Source: Synechococcus sp. RedBA-s (GTDB lineage Bacteria; Cyanobacteriota; Cyanobacteriia; PCC-6307; Cyanobiaceae). Taken from it: a stretch of 64,000 nt of DNA. Location of the stretch: positions 1 to 64,000 of the forward strand of contig NZ_JAGQBF010000001.1 in the NCBI RefSeq assembly GCF_024345495.1. The letters are read 5' to 3'. Positions 45,618 through 54,453 of this stretch are shown here, one piece after another (positions within the stretch are counted from its first letter, which is position 1; the number at the start of each line of letters is the position of its first letter). The position numbers and the translations under genes were made by a program. The notes under the pieces are model-generated. The model made no database searches, was not told the DNA's origin, and saw only the letters and a list, made by a program, of their open reading frames with translations.

Positions 45618-47651
45618 TCAGCTGGCGGCGGTGGAGCGGCGACGACGCACGCGGTTGGCGGGCATTTCCGGTTCTTCCGGCTTGGTTTCCACCACCTGGT
45701 CCACGGGGGCGCTGACGGGGATCTTGGTGGCGACGGGCATGGTGGCCGTCGCCGAAGCCGTGGCCATAGCGGCGACAGCCACGGCGACGGTGCCCACAAC
45801 CCGCTGAGGAGCCGCATGGTTGCGGATCACGGGTTCACGGCCTGAGCTCTCGCGGCGACCGCCGCGGGGGGCCGGACGGCTATCGGGCTCGGCATCGGCG
45901 CGGCCCTTGTAGGCCGGGGTGCCGGCCGGAGCCGGCTGCACCAGGCAGATGATCAGCGGCTCCACCTGCAGCTCACGCCGCAAGCGGCGCTGCAGACCCA
46001 CCTCAATCTCCCGTTGCACACCCACCCAGTCCACCTCGGGGGCCGTGCCGCCGGTGTTACGGGCCAGCTGATTCCAGCGGTTGTCCAGCACCCAGCCGAT
46101 CTCCCGCTCGGCCCAAACCGAGAGCCGGCGGGCATCGGCGGTGGTGACCACACCGCGCAGGTTCACCCGCGGTGGAGCGCCCATGACGCCATCGGTGCTG
46201 ATCACGGTCAGCAGGGTGATGACGCCGTCTTCGGCCAGCTGCTGGCGTTCCTTGAGCACACGGTTGTCGACGATGCCGTTGCGGGAGGCATCCAGCAGTT
46301 CGATGCCGGCCTTGACCGGAACCCCCTTGTGGATGGTGGTGGGGGTGAGCTCCACCACATCACCGTTGTCGATGATCAGCATGTTGTCGGCGGGAATCCC
46401 CATCGACTGGGCCGTGCGCGAGTGGCACACGAGCATGCGGTGCTCGCCGTGAACCGGCACGAAGAATTTCGGCCGGGTGAGGGCAAGCATCAGCTTGTGG
46501 TCTTCCTGGCAGCCATGGCCCGACACGTGAATACCTTCGCCCTTGCCGTAGACCACCTTGGCGCCCATCATCATCAGCCGGTCGATGGTGTTCACCACCG
46601 AGATGGTGTTGCCGGGGATCGGGCTGGCGGAGAAGATGATCGTGTCGGTTGGTTTGACCTGCACCTGGGGGTGCTCACCACGGGAAATACGGCTGAGGGC
46701 CGCCAGGGGTTCGCCCTGGCTGCCGGTCATCAGCAGCAGGGTTTCGCGATCGGGAAGGTCGCGGATCTGCTTGATCGGCACGAACAGCTCATCGGGGCAG
46801 CGGATGTACCCGAGCTCACGCGCCTTGGCAATCACGTTGAGCATGGAACGGCCCAGCAGACCCACCTTGCGGCCGTGCTTCATCGCCAGCTCCAGGATCA
46901 TCGAAACCCGGTGCACCGAACTGGCGAAGGTGGTGACGATCACCCGACCGTCGGAATTGGCGAAGTGGCGGTCGAGGTTCGGGAACACCGAGCGCTCGGG
47001 CGGGGTGAAGCCGGGCACCTCGGCGTTGGTGGAGTCACTGAACAGGCAAAGCACGCCCTGCTCGCCGTAGTGAGCCATCCGCTGGATGTCGAAGTACTCG
47101 CCATCCACAGGGGTGTGGTCGAACTTGAAGTCGCCGGTGAAGATCACCACACCCACCGGGGTGGTGATCGCCAGGCTGAAGCTGTCGGCAATCGAGTGGG
47201 TGTTGCGGATGAACTCCACTTGGAAGTGCTGGCCCACCTTGACCACATCCCGAGGGCTCACCGTCTGGATGATGGTGCGATCGGTGACGGCCGCCTCCTC
47301 CATCTTGCCCTGAAGCATCGACATGGCCAGCCTCGGGCCATAGATCACAGGAATGCTGAAGTTCTTGAGGTGGTGGGGAATCCCGCCGATATGATCTTCG
47401 TGACCATGTGTCACGATCATGCCGCGGATGCGCTTCTGGTTTTCACGCAGGTAGCTGGTGTCCGGCAGCACCACGTTGACGCCGTGCATTCCATCACTGG
47501 GGAAGGCGAGGCCGGCATCCACCAGCATCAGCTCATCGCCGTATTCAAAAACGCAGGTGTTCTTGCCGATCTCATGCAGACCGCCGAGGGGGATGACCCG
47601 CAGGGCCGGCTGCTTGTTGGTGGGGGAATTTTTGCTGTTGCTTGAGCTCAT
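45618..47651 (-). CDS. rnj: Ribonuclease J
   Basis: RNase J is a metallo-beta-lactamase/beta-CASP nuclease with 5'-3' exo- and endonuclease activity. Key motifs are VTHGHEDHIGG (HxHxDH zinc site) near residue 80, FTGDFKFDHTP, LLMTGSQGEPLAALSRISRG, and SGHGCQEDHKLML and VPVHGEHRML in the beta-CASP and closing region. The 677-residue length is greater than the Bacillus enzyme (about 555) because of an Ala/Thr/Pro-rich tail after residue 560. The tail ends MPANRVRRRRSTAAS. This terminal basic motif resembles the nonapeptide by which cyanobacterial RNase E binds PNPase. It follows dapA by 109 bp. Confidence 0.93.
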   Translation of the reverse strand: MSSSNSKNSPTNKQPALRVIPLGGLHEIGKNTCVFEYGDELMLVDAGLAFPSDGMHGVNVVLPDTSYLRENQKRIRGMIVTHGHEDHIGGIPHHLKNFSIPVIYGPRLAMSMLQGKMEEAAVTDRTIIQTVSPRDVVKVGQHFQVEFIRNTHSIADSFSLAITTPVGVVIFTGDFKFDHTPVDGEYFDIQRMAHYGEQGVLCLFSDSTNAEVPGFTPPERSVFPNLDRHFANSDGRVIVTTFASSVHRVSMILELAMKHGRKVGLLGRSMLNVIAKARELGYIRCPDELFVPIKQIRDLPDRETLLLMTGSQGEPLAALSRISRGEHPQVQVKPTDTIIFSASPIPGNTISVVNTIDRLMMMGAKVVYGKGEGIHVSGHGCQEDHKLMLALTRPKFFVPVHGEHRMLVCHSRTAQSMGIPADNMLIIDNGDVVELTPTTIHKGVPVKAGIELLDASRNGIVDNRVLKERQQLAEDGVITLLTVISTDGVMGAPPRVNLRGVVTTADARRLSVWAEREIGWVLDNRWNQLARNTGGTAPEVDWVGVQREIEVGLQRRLRRELQVEPLIICLVQPAPAGTPAYKGRADAEPDSRPAPRGGRRESSGREPVIRNHAAPQRVVGTVAVAVAAMATASATATMPVATKIPVSAPVDQVVETKPEEPEMPANRVRRRRSTAAS

Positions 47652-47760
47652 GGGAGAGGAAACGAAGGGTTGCAGGAAAAATGAACGGAAACTGAACTGA
47701 ATCGGAGTGTTGCTGTTGCGAGAACTCCAGGCGGCACTGCGCTGGAGCTAAGCCGTGGCG

Positions 47761-48699
47761 TCAGGTAGGACGCAGGGCAGCCAGGGCGGAGGTCAATCGA
47801 GCACGGACGTCGCTGTCGGCGGAGACCAGCGGAAGACGGGGGGCGCCCACGGGCCAGCCCTCCAGTTCAAGGGCGGCTTTGACGGGAATGGGATTGGTGG
47901 TGGCGAATAGGGCCCGGCAGAGGGGCAGCAGCCGTTCGTGCAGGGCCAGGGCCGCAGCCAGCTCGCCGGCCAGAAAGGCGGAGATCATGCGCTGGATCTC
48001 GCGTCCCACCAGATGACTGGCCACGCTCACCACGCCGACGGCACCCACCGCCAGCATCGGCAGGGTCAGGGCATCGTCGCCGCTGTAGATCGCCAGGCGA
48101 TCGCCGCAGAGCAGCCGCAGCTGACTCACTTCATCGGTGCTGCCGCTGGCGGCCTTGTAGCTCACCACATTGGCGAGGTCGAGCAGGCGGGCCGTGGTGG
48201 CCGGCTCAAGGCTGCAGCCGGTGCGGCCCGGGATGTTGTAGAGCATCACCGGCAGGCCGGGGGCCGCCTGGGCGATCGCACGAAAATGGGCTTCCAAGCC
48301 TTGCTGGGGTGGCTTGTTGTAATAGGGCACCACCACCAAAGCTCCGTCGGCGCCTTCCCCGTCCGCCCGTCCGATCGCTTCGATGGCCTCGGCCGTGCAG
48401 TTGCTGCCGGTGCCGGCGAGCACCAAGGCCCGACCCGCCACCGCACCCTTCACGGCCTCAAACAGCTCGTGCTGCTCCTGCCAGCTCAGGGTGGGTGACT
48501 CACCGGTGGTGCCGCAAAGCACCAGACCGTCGGAGCCATGGTCCACCAGGTGTCCTGCCAGGCGCGCGGCCAGATCAAGGTCCACCGCGCCATCCGGGCT
48601 GAACGGGGTCACCATGGCGGTCAGCATCCTGCCGAAGGGCGGTTGTGGTGGACCCGTGCTGAGCTGTGCTGCGTTGGGCTGTGCCGCTGTGCTGCTCAA
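47761..48699 (-). CDS. dapA: 4-hydroxy-tetrahydrodipicolinate synthase
   Basis: DapA condenses pyruvate with aspartate semialdehyde in the lysine and cell-wall diaminopimelate pathway. The 312-residue TIM barrel shows [14 protein letters not shown], the [15 protein letters not shown] loop, [28 protein letters not shown] with the catalytic Tyr, and [10 protein letters not shown] with the Schiff-base Lys. The first 22 residues are poorly conserved, so the start could be slightly later. It overlaps the end of asd by 4 bp, and its substrate is the product of Asd. Confidence 0.95.
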   Translation of the reverse strand: MSSTAAQPNAAQLSTGPPQPPFGRMLTAMVTPFSPDGAVDLDLAARLAGHLVDHGSDGLVLCGTTGESPTLSWQEQHELFEAVKGAVAGRALVLAGTGSNCTAEAIEAIGRADGEGADGALVVVPYYNKPPQQGLEAHFRAIAQAAPGLPVMLYNIPGRTGCSLEPATTARLLDLANVVSYKAASGSTDEVSQLRLLCGDRLAIYSGDDALTLPMLAVGAVGVVSVASHLVGREIQRMISAFLAGELAAALALHERLLPLCRALFATTNPIPVKAALELEGWPVGAPRLPLVSADSDVRARLTSALAALRPT

Positions 48700-49781
48700 A
48701 CGGCACCTCGGGCGGCTGAAGGGGCTGGGACCTGCGCCGGCTGGGCCGGCTTCAGCAGCAACTCGGCGATCTGCACGGCGTTGAGGGCCGCCCCCTTGCG
48801 GATCTGATCACCACAGAGCCAGAGCTCCAGGGCGTTGGGGTCGCTGAGGTCCTGGCGGATGCGGCCAATGGCCACCGGATCGCGGCCGGTGACATCGGTG
48901 GGCATCGGGAAGCGGTTGGCGGCGAAATCCTCCAGCAGCTCCACCCCCGGGGCCACCGCCAGCAGCGCCCTGGCCTCCTCGACTGGGAAGGGTTGCTCGA
49001 ACTCGATGTTCACCGCCTCGGAGTGGGCCCGCAGCACCGGCACCCGCACGCAGGTGGCCGTGAGCCGCAGTTGCGGCAGAGCCATGATCTTGCGGGTTTC
49101 GTGCAGCATCTTGAGCTCCTCCTCGCAGTAGCCACTGGGCTGCAGAGGGGAGTTGTGCAGGAAAAGATTGAAGGCCAGGGAATGGGGCAGCACCTCGCTC
49201 AGGGGCTCACCGCCATCCAGCACGGTGCGGCTGAGGGTGCGCAGTTCCTCCATCGCCCGGGCCCCGGCACCGCTGGCCGACTGATAAGTGCTAACCACCA
49301 CCCGGCGGATCGGCCGGCGCGCCTGCAGGGGGGCCAGGGCCAAGGTGAGCAGGATCGTGGTGCAGTTGGGGTTGGCGATGATGCCCTGATGCTCCAGGGC
49401 CGCCTGAGGATTCACCTCCGGCACCACCAGCGGCACCTCGGGATCGAGGCGGAAGGCACTGGAGTTGTCGATGACCACCGCGCCCGCCGCCACCGCCACC
49501 GGCGCCCAGCGCCGTGAAATCGAGCCTCCGGCAGAGGCCAGCACCAGATCCACCCCCTCAAAGGAGCCTGCAGCAACGGCCTCGATCGTGAGCTCGCGGC
49601 CCTTCCAGACGAGTTGGCGTCCAGCGGAGCGCTCAGAGGCCAGCAGGCGCAGCTCAGCGATCGGGACCTGGCGCTCCGCCAGCAGCTCCAGCAGCTCCTG
49701 TCCCACGGCGCCGGTGGCGCCGAGGACAGCCACTGTCAGGGGACGGTTGGGGAGAGATGGGAAGGAGGCGGTGCTTGACAA
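48696..49781 (-). CDS. asd: Aspartate-semialdehyde dehydrogenase
   Basis: Asd reduces aspartyl phosphate to aspartate semialdehyde with NADPH, the step after LysC and before DapA. The protein shows [18 protein letters not shown] (NADP fold), [18 protein letters not shown] with the catalytic Cys, [16 protein letters not shown], and [17 protein letters not shown] with the catalytic His. No ATG precedes the first strand; TTG at 49781 gives 361 residues, and the upstream open frame (to 50162) is unconserved. dapA follows with a 4-bp overlap, then rnj. Confidence 0.93.
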   Translation of the reverse strand: MSSTASFPSLPNRPLTVAVLGATGAVGQELLELLAERQVPIAELRLLASERSAGRQLVWKGRELTIEAVAAGSFEGVDLVLASAGGSISRRWAPVAVAAGAVVIDNSSAFRLDPEVPLVVPEVNPQAALEHQGIIANPNCTTILLTLALAPLQARRPIRRVVVSTYQSASGAGARAMEELRTLSRTVLDGGEPLSEVLPHSLAFNLFLHNSPLQPSGYCEEELKMLHETRKIMALPQLRLTATCVRVPVLRAHSEAVNIEFEQPFPVEEARALLAVAPGVELLEDFAANRFPMPTDVTGRDPVAIGRIRQDLSDPNALELWLCGDQIRKGAALNAVQIAELLLKPAQPAQVPAPSAARGAV

Positions 49782-50179
49782 CGGCAGGAAGGAGTGAATG
49801 CACTGAAGGGAGGACTGATCCTGGAGCCCGGCCAGGGCGATGGCCTGGTTCGGCTGGGGCAGTAGCAACGGACGCAGGGAAGGATGAACCGGTTGAACCG
49901 GAGAGCCATCAGGCGGAACTGGAGGGGGAGAAGAAGAAGTGCGGGAGAACAGGAAAGACTGGGGGGAGCCTGGGCCAGCGTCACGCTCCGCGGGGCGGAG
50001 GGAGCTGTGCACGCCGGACCGGAGGCTCGAGAGGAACCGAAAGGTCCTGGTGGCTATCAACGACCACATGTCGTTGCGCACACAATACGCTGCCCGCGCC
50101 GCTGGCGGGCCCACTGAATCAGCTGGAGGACGACTTCCTAGAATCGGGGGCTGCAATGCCACGGCACGGCCGTTTCGCC
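49782..50179. other. Intergenic region between divergent asd and tig
   Basis: These 398 bp hold no conserved gene; frames on both strands are Arg/Pro/Gly-rich shadows. The region must contain the promoters of the asd-dapA-rnj operon (leftward) and of tig-clpP-clpX (rightward). A moderately AT-rich spot near 50055-50095 is the likeliest place for tig transcription signals, but I cannot name a convincing -35/-10 pair. GC-rich purine tracts (about 49915-49975) could form structure in a tig leader. Confidence 0.5.
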
Positions 50180-51535
50180 ATGAGCACCGCCCTGAAGGTC
50201 AAGACCAGCCCCCGCCCCGGCAGCCGCCTGGCGCTGGAGGTGGCCGTCCCCGGTGGCCGCTCCCAGGCCAGCTACGAAGCCGCGGTGGTGAAACTCAGCC
50301 GCAGCGTGCGTCTGCCCGGATTCCGCCAGGGCAAGGTGCCCCGTCCGGTGCTGCTGCAGCAGATCGGCCCCCTGCGCATTCGCGCCACCGCCCTCGAAGA
50401 CCTGGTGGACAGTGTCTGGCGGGATGCCCTGGAGCAGGAGAAGATCGAGGCCCTCAGCAGCCCCGAGTTGAGCGAGGGCTTCGAAGCTCTGCTGGAGCGC
50501 TTCAGCCCCGGTGAAGACCTCACTCTCATCCTTGAGCTGGACGTGCAGCCCACCCCCAGCCTTAAGGCCACAAAAGGGCTCACGGCCGAAGTCGAGCTGA
50601 TCAGTTACGACCCCGCGCGGGTCGAGGAGATGATCGAGCAATCACGTCGCCAACTGGCCACCCTGGTGCCCGTGGAGGATCGTCCCGCCGCCACCGGTGA
50701 CGTGGCGGTGGTGGCCTTCAGCGGCAGCTTTGTCGACACCGGCGCGGCGATCGAGGGTGGCAGCTCCGACGCCATGGAGGTGGAACTCGAGGAGCAGCGC
50801 ATGATCCCCGGCTTCGTGGCGGGCATCCTCGGCATGGCCGTGGGCGAGGAGCGTGAGGTCAGCTGCCGCTTCCCCGACGACTACCCCCAAGAGGCGGCCC
50901 AGGGCCGCGAGGCCAGTTTCAGCATCACCCTCAAGGAACTGAAGGCGCGCGAACTGCCGGCCCTTGATGACGCCTTCGCCAAGGAGGCCAGTGACAAGGA
51001 GACCCTCGAAGAGCTCAGAACCGACCTGGAGACCCGTCTGCGGGAGGACGCCGAACGGAGGGCCCGCAGCAGCCGCCACGACGCCCTGCTGGCGGCCCTG
51101 GTGGAGCAGCTAGAGGTGGACCTGCCCGAGACGCTGATCCAGCAGGAGATCCGCTCACTGATCGAGCAGACCGCCTCCCAGATCGCCCAGCAGGGGATGG
51201 ACATCAAGAAGCTGTTCACCCCCGATCTGGTGCGCAGCCTGGTGGATAGCTCCCGCCCCGAGGCCGAGCAGCGTTTGCGGCGCAGCTTCGCCCTCAAGGC
51301 CCTGGCCGAAGCCGAAGGCATCCGTCCGGAGGCCGCCGCGATCGAAGCCAAGGTGCAAGAGGTAAGCCAGGGTCTGAGCGACACCAGTTCGATCGATCCG
51401 CTGCGCCTGCGCGAAGCGGTGGGCGAGGACCTGCTGCGCGAATGCCTGCTGGAGTGGCTTGAGGCCCACAGCACCCTCACCGAGAAGGCCCCTGAGGCCG
51501 AGGCGGCCGCCAGTGCCGACGACGACCAGGCCTGA
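50180..51535 (+). CDS. tig: Trigger factor
   Basis: Trigger factor is the ribosome-bound chaperone and prolyl isomerase that meets nascent chains. The N-terminal ribosome-binding domain has the signature [11 protein letters not shown] at about 51-61. The FKBP-like domain lies at about 160-250 ([29 protein letters not shown]). The C-terminal helical cradle follows, ending in an Ala/Glu/Asp-rich tail. The 451-residue length is typical. The ATG at 50180 opens [18 protein letters not shown]. It stands at the head of tig-clpP-clpX, a widely conserved order. The upstream frame extension is a shadow. Confidence 0.95.
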   Translation: MSTALKVKTSPRPGSRLALEVAVPGGRSQASYEAAVVKLSRSVRLPGFRQGKVPRPVLLQQIGPLRIRATALEDLVDSVWRDALEQEKIEALSSPELSEGFEALLERFSPGEDLTLILELDVQPTPSLKATKGLTAEVELISYDPARVEEMIEQSRRQLATLVPVEDRPAATGDVAVVAFSGSFVDTGAAIEGGSSDAMEVELEEQRMIPGFVAGILGMAVGEEREVSCRFPDDYPQEAAQGREASFSITLKELKARELPALDDAFAKEASDKETLEELRTDLETRLREDAERRARSSRHDALLAALVEQLEVDLPETLIQQEIRSLIEQTASQIAQQGMDIKKLFTPDLVRSLVDSSRPEAEQRLRRSFALKALAEAEGIRPEAAAIEAKVQEVSQGLSDTSSIDPLRLREAVGEDLLRECLLEWLEAHSTLTEKAPEAEAAASADDDQA

Positions 51536-51582
51536 GGCCGCCATAGATTGACGGTCTGTCCCATTTCCCCTGCCCCGGCCGC

Positions 51583-52224
51583 GTGATCGAAGCCCTTCGC
51601 TCCCATCCGATCCACAACAGCTGGCAGGCCTCGCCAGGCGTGTTGCCCACGGTGGTGGAGCAGTCGGGGCGCGGTGAGCGGGCGTTCGACATCTACTCCC
51701 GCCTGCTGCGCGAGCGGATCATCTTCCTGGGCTCCGGCATCGACGACCAGGTGGCCGACTCCCTGGTGGCCCAGCTCCTGTTCCTGGAAGCGGAGGATCC
51801 CGAAAAGGACATCCAGATCTACGTCAATTCACCGGGCGGCTCCGTCACGGCGGGGCTGGCCATCTACGACACGATGCAGCAGGTGGCCCCTGATGTGGTG
51901 ACCATCTGTTACGGCCTGGCGGCCAGCATGGGGGCGTTCTTGCTCTCCGGTGGCGCCAAGGGCAAGCGCATGGCCCTGCCCAGCGCGCGGATCATGATCC
52001 ACCAGCCCCTCGGCGGCGCCCAGGGCCAGGCTGTCGACATCGAAATCCAGGCCAAGGAGATCCTGTTCCTCAAAGACACCCTCAACGGTCTGATGGCGGA
52101 ACACACCGGTCAGCCCCTGGAGAAGATTGCGGAGGACACCGACCGGGACTACTTTTTGTCTCCGACCGAGGCCGTCAGTTACGGATTGATCGATCGTGTC
52201 GTGGATGACACCACTCCGGCTTGA
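51583..52224 (+). CDS. clpP: ATP-dependent Clp protease proteolytic subunit
   Basis: ClpP forms the barrel protease served by ClpX or ClpC. The 213-residue protein contains the catalytic triad: Ser near 115 in GLAASMGAF, His near 140 in IMIHQPLGG, and Asp in [27 protein letters not shown] is the oxyanion-side strand. The start is a GTG at 51583. It is probably the ClpP2-type paralogue that cyanobacteria carry beside clpX. It lies 47 bp after tig and 90 bp before clpX. Confidence 0.95.
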   Translation: MIEALRSHPIHNSWQASPGVLPTVVEQSGRGERAFDIYSRLLRERIIFLGSGIDDQVADSLVAQLLFLEAEDPEKDIQIYVNSPGGSVTAGLAIYDTMQQVAPDVVTICYGLAASMGAFLLSGGAKGKRMALPSARIMIHQPLGGAQGQAVDIEIQAKEILFLKDTLNGLMAEHTGQPLEKIAEDTDRDYFLSPTEAVSYGLIDRVVDDTTPA

Positions 52225-52314
52225 TCATTAAGTTCTGCTGACAAACCCTGGGTTCCGGCCGATTCTGGATGGCCGGCCCCTGCCCCAACCCCCTGACCAG
52301 GACGCCCCAGCCCG

Positions 52315-53655
52315 ATGGCCAAGTTCGACGCCCATCTCAAGTGCTCGTTCTGCGGCAAATCTCAGGAGCAGGTGCGCAAATTGATCGCCGGACCCGGGGT
52401 CTACATCTGCGATGAGTGCATCGATCTCTGCAACGAGATCCTCGATGAAGAGCTGGTGGAGAGCCATGGCAGCGCCAGGCCCCACAGCGACCAGGGCCGT
52501 AAACCCGCCGTCAAGAAGAGCAGCAAGCCCGCCCCCACCCTGGCGAGCATCCCCAGGCCCCAGGAGATCAAGGCCTTCCTCGATCAGCAGGTGGTGGGCC
52601 AGGACGAGGCCAAAAAAGTGCTCTCGGTGGCGGTCTACAACCACTACAAGCGCCTGGCCTGGCAAGGGGATGGCAAGGGCGAGACCGACCGCAGCGCCAC
52701 CCGGCTGCACAAGTCGAACATCCTGCTGATCGGCCCCACTGGCTGCGGTAAGACCCTCCTGGCCCAGACCCTGGCCGAGCTGCTCGATGTGCCCTTCGCC
52801 GTGGCCGATGCCACCACCCTCACCGAGGCCGGCTACGTGGGGGAAGACGTGGAGAACATCCTGCTGCGTCTGCTGCAGAAGGCCGATCTCGATGTGGAGC
52901 AGGCCCAGCGCGGCATCATTTACATCGATGAGATCGACAAGATCGCCCGCAAGAGCGAGAACCCCTCGATCACCCGTGATGTCTCTGGAGAAGGGGTGCA
53001 GCAGGCCCTGCTGAAGATGCTGGAGGGCACCGTCGCCAACGTTCCGCCCCAGGGGGGCCGCAAGCATCCCTACCAGGACTGCATCCAGATCGACACCAGC
53101 CAGATCCTGTTCATCTGCGGCGGCGCCTTCGTGGGCCTCGAAGAGGTGGTGCAGCGGCGCCTGGGCCGCAATTCGATCGGCTTCCTGCCCGCCGATGGCC
53201 GCGGCCGTGGGCACCGCGAACTCAAGGCCAGCCATGTGCTGCGTCACCTGGTACCCGACGACCTGGTGCGCTACGGCCTGATTCCCGAATTCACCGGCCG
53301 GCTGCCCGTGAGCGCCGTGCTGGAGCCCCTGGATGTGCGCTCCCTTGAGTCGATCCTCACCGAACCCCGCGATGCCCTGATCAAGCAGTTCCAGACGCTG
53401 ATGAGCATGGACAGCGTGCGCCTGGAGTTCGAGCCCGGCGCCATCGAGGCGATCGCCCTCGAAGCCCACCGTCGCCGCACCGGGGCCAGGGCGCTGCGGG
53501 GCATCGTCGAGGAACTGATGCTGGATCTGATGTACGACCTGCCCTCCAACAACGAGGTCAGCAGCTACACGATCACCCGTGAGCTGGTGGAGCAGCGCAG
53601 CAAAGCCAAGGTGCTGCCCTACCCCAGCGTGGTCACGCAGCAGGAAACAGCCTGA
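52315..53655 (+). CDS. clpX: ATP-dependent protease ATPase subunit ClpX
   Basis: ClpX unfolds tagged proteins and feeds them to ClpP. The N-terminal zinc domain has four Cys ([19 protein letters not shown]). The AAA+ module shows [12 protein letters not shown] (Walker A), the pore loop [20 protein letters not shown] (Walker B), and the tripeptide that docks onto ClpP in [10 protein letters not shown]. Sensor-2 is within [14 protein letters not shown]. The 446-residue length is normal. The first gene downstream, after about 80 bp, is an LRAT-like protein. Confidence 0.97.
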   Translation: MAKFDAHLKCSFCGKSQEQVRKLIAGPGVYICDECIDLCNEILDEELVESHGSARPHSDQGRKPAVKKSSKPAPTLASIPRPQEIKAFLDQQVVGQDEAKKVLSVAVYNHYKRLAWQGDGKGETDRSATRLHKSNILLIGPTGCGKTLLAQTLAELLDVPFAVADATTLTEAGYVGEDVENILLRLLQKADLDVEQAQRGIIYIDEIDKIARKSENPSITRDVSGEGVQQALLKMLEGTVANVPPQGGRKHPYQDCIQIDTSQILFICGGAFVGLEEVVQRRLGRNSIGFLPADGRGRGHRELKASHVLRHLVPDDLVRYGLIPEFTGRLPVSAVLEPLDVRSLESILTEPRDALIKQFQTLMSMDSVRLEFEPGAIEAIALEAHRRRTGARALRGIVEELMLDLMYDLPSNNEVSSYTITRELVEQRSKAKVLPYPSVVTQQETA

Positions 53656-53738
53656 GCGGCTATCCACCCCCGACCCTCCTTGCTCCGCCCGCAAGCCAGG
53701 CGGCAGGGTGAAGCGGTCCTGACCCGCGATCACGGCCC

Positions 53739-54419
53739 ATGGCAGCCGCCGACCATCTCCAGGTGCCCCGGCAGCACGGTCTGTTCAACCACCACGGCAT
53801 CGACCTGGGCGACGGCAGCGTGGCCCATTACCTGGAGGGCCGGGCAATCCTGCGCTCACCGCTGCAGGAGTTCAGCCGTGGTGAACCCCTGGCGGTGGTG
53901 GCCTACGACCCCGCCGAGATCTCTCCTTTGGGCACGACCCTGCGCCGTGCCATGGGCCGGCTGGGGGAGCAGCGCTACAACCTGATCTTCAACAACTGCG
54001 AGCACTTCGCCATCTGGTGCAAGACCGGCCGTCACCGCAGCGCCCAGGTGGAGGGCTGGCTGCACACCGGCAGCCTCGGGGCCCTGATGCTCGGCCAGCT
54101 GGTGCCGGCGGCCCTGATCACCGGCGTGCGTCTGCTGCTTCGGCAGGGCCTCAACCTGGATGGGGAGCAGCTGGAGAAGGGCCGGACCCTAGCCCTGCAG
54201 AGCCTGGAGCAGCTCGATGGCCTGCGCCTGAAGCTGCAACAGAAGCTGGAGGCGGAGCTGGCCCGGGCGGAGGCCCGCTGGGGAGAGGGCCAGGACGGCC
54301 CCTCGGAGCCGTTCACGAAGCTGCGTCTGGCGGCCCAGAACCTGGCCGACCAGCTGGAGGAGGTGGAGGTGATGGAGGAGCGCCTGGAGCGCCTGCTGGA
54401 GCCGAAACCCGCTGAGTAG
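53739..54419 (+). CDS. LRAT-domain (NlpC/P60-like) protein
   Basis: The 226-residue protein has an N-terminal LRAT fold, a circularly permuted papain-like domain seen in acyltransferases and phospholipases. The His is in GLFNHHGIDLGDGSVAHY at about 14-31, and the catalytic Cys in IFNNCEHFAIWCKTG near 85-93. A hydrophobic stretch (LGALMLGQLVPAALITGVRLLL, about 110-131) may anchor it to a membrane. The last 80 residues are a Leu/Glu/Gln-rich coiled coil. A role in lipid or thioester chemistry is inferred from the fold only. It lies between clpX and dnaX in the same direction. Confidence 0.75.
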   Translation: MAAADHLQVPRQHGLFNHHGIDLGDGSVAHYLEGRAILRSPLQEFSRGEPLAVVAYDPAEISPLGTTLRRAMGRLGEQRYNLIFNNCEHFAIWCKTGRHRSAQVEGWLHTGSLGALMLGQLVPAALITGVRLLLRQGLNLDGEQLEKGRTLALQSLEQLDGLRLKLQQKLEAELARAEARWGEGQDGPSEPFTKLRLAAQNLADQLEEVEVMEERLERLLEPKPAE

Positions 54420-54453
54420 CCTCAGGGGCCAGGCCGTCCGGGGAGCAGCCTCC

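Noticed and set aside
46014-47645. 543-codon open frame on the plus strand
   Set aside because: It is the antisense shadow of the RNase J gene; composition is His/Val/Gly-biased and no family is visible.
49884-50117. 77-codon ORF upstream of tig
   Set aside because: Arg-rich chance frame with no conserved features, and different frames are equally open in this GC-rich gap.
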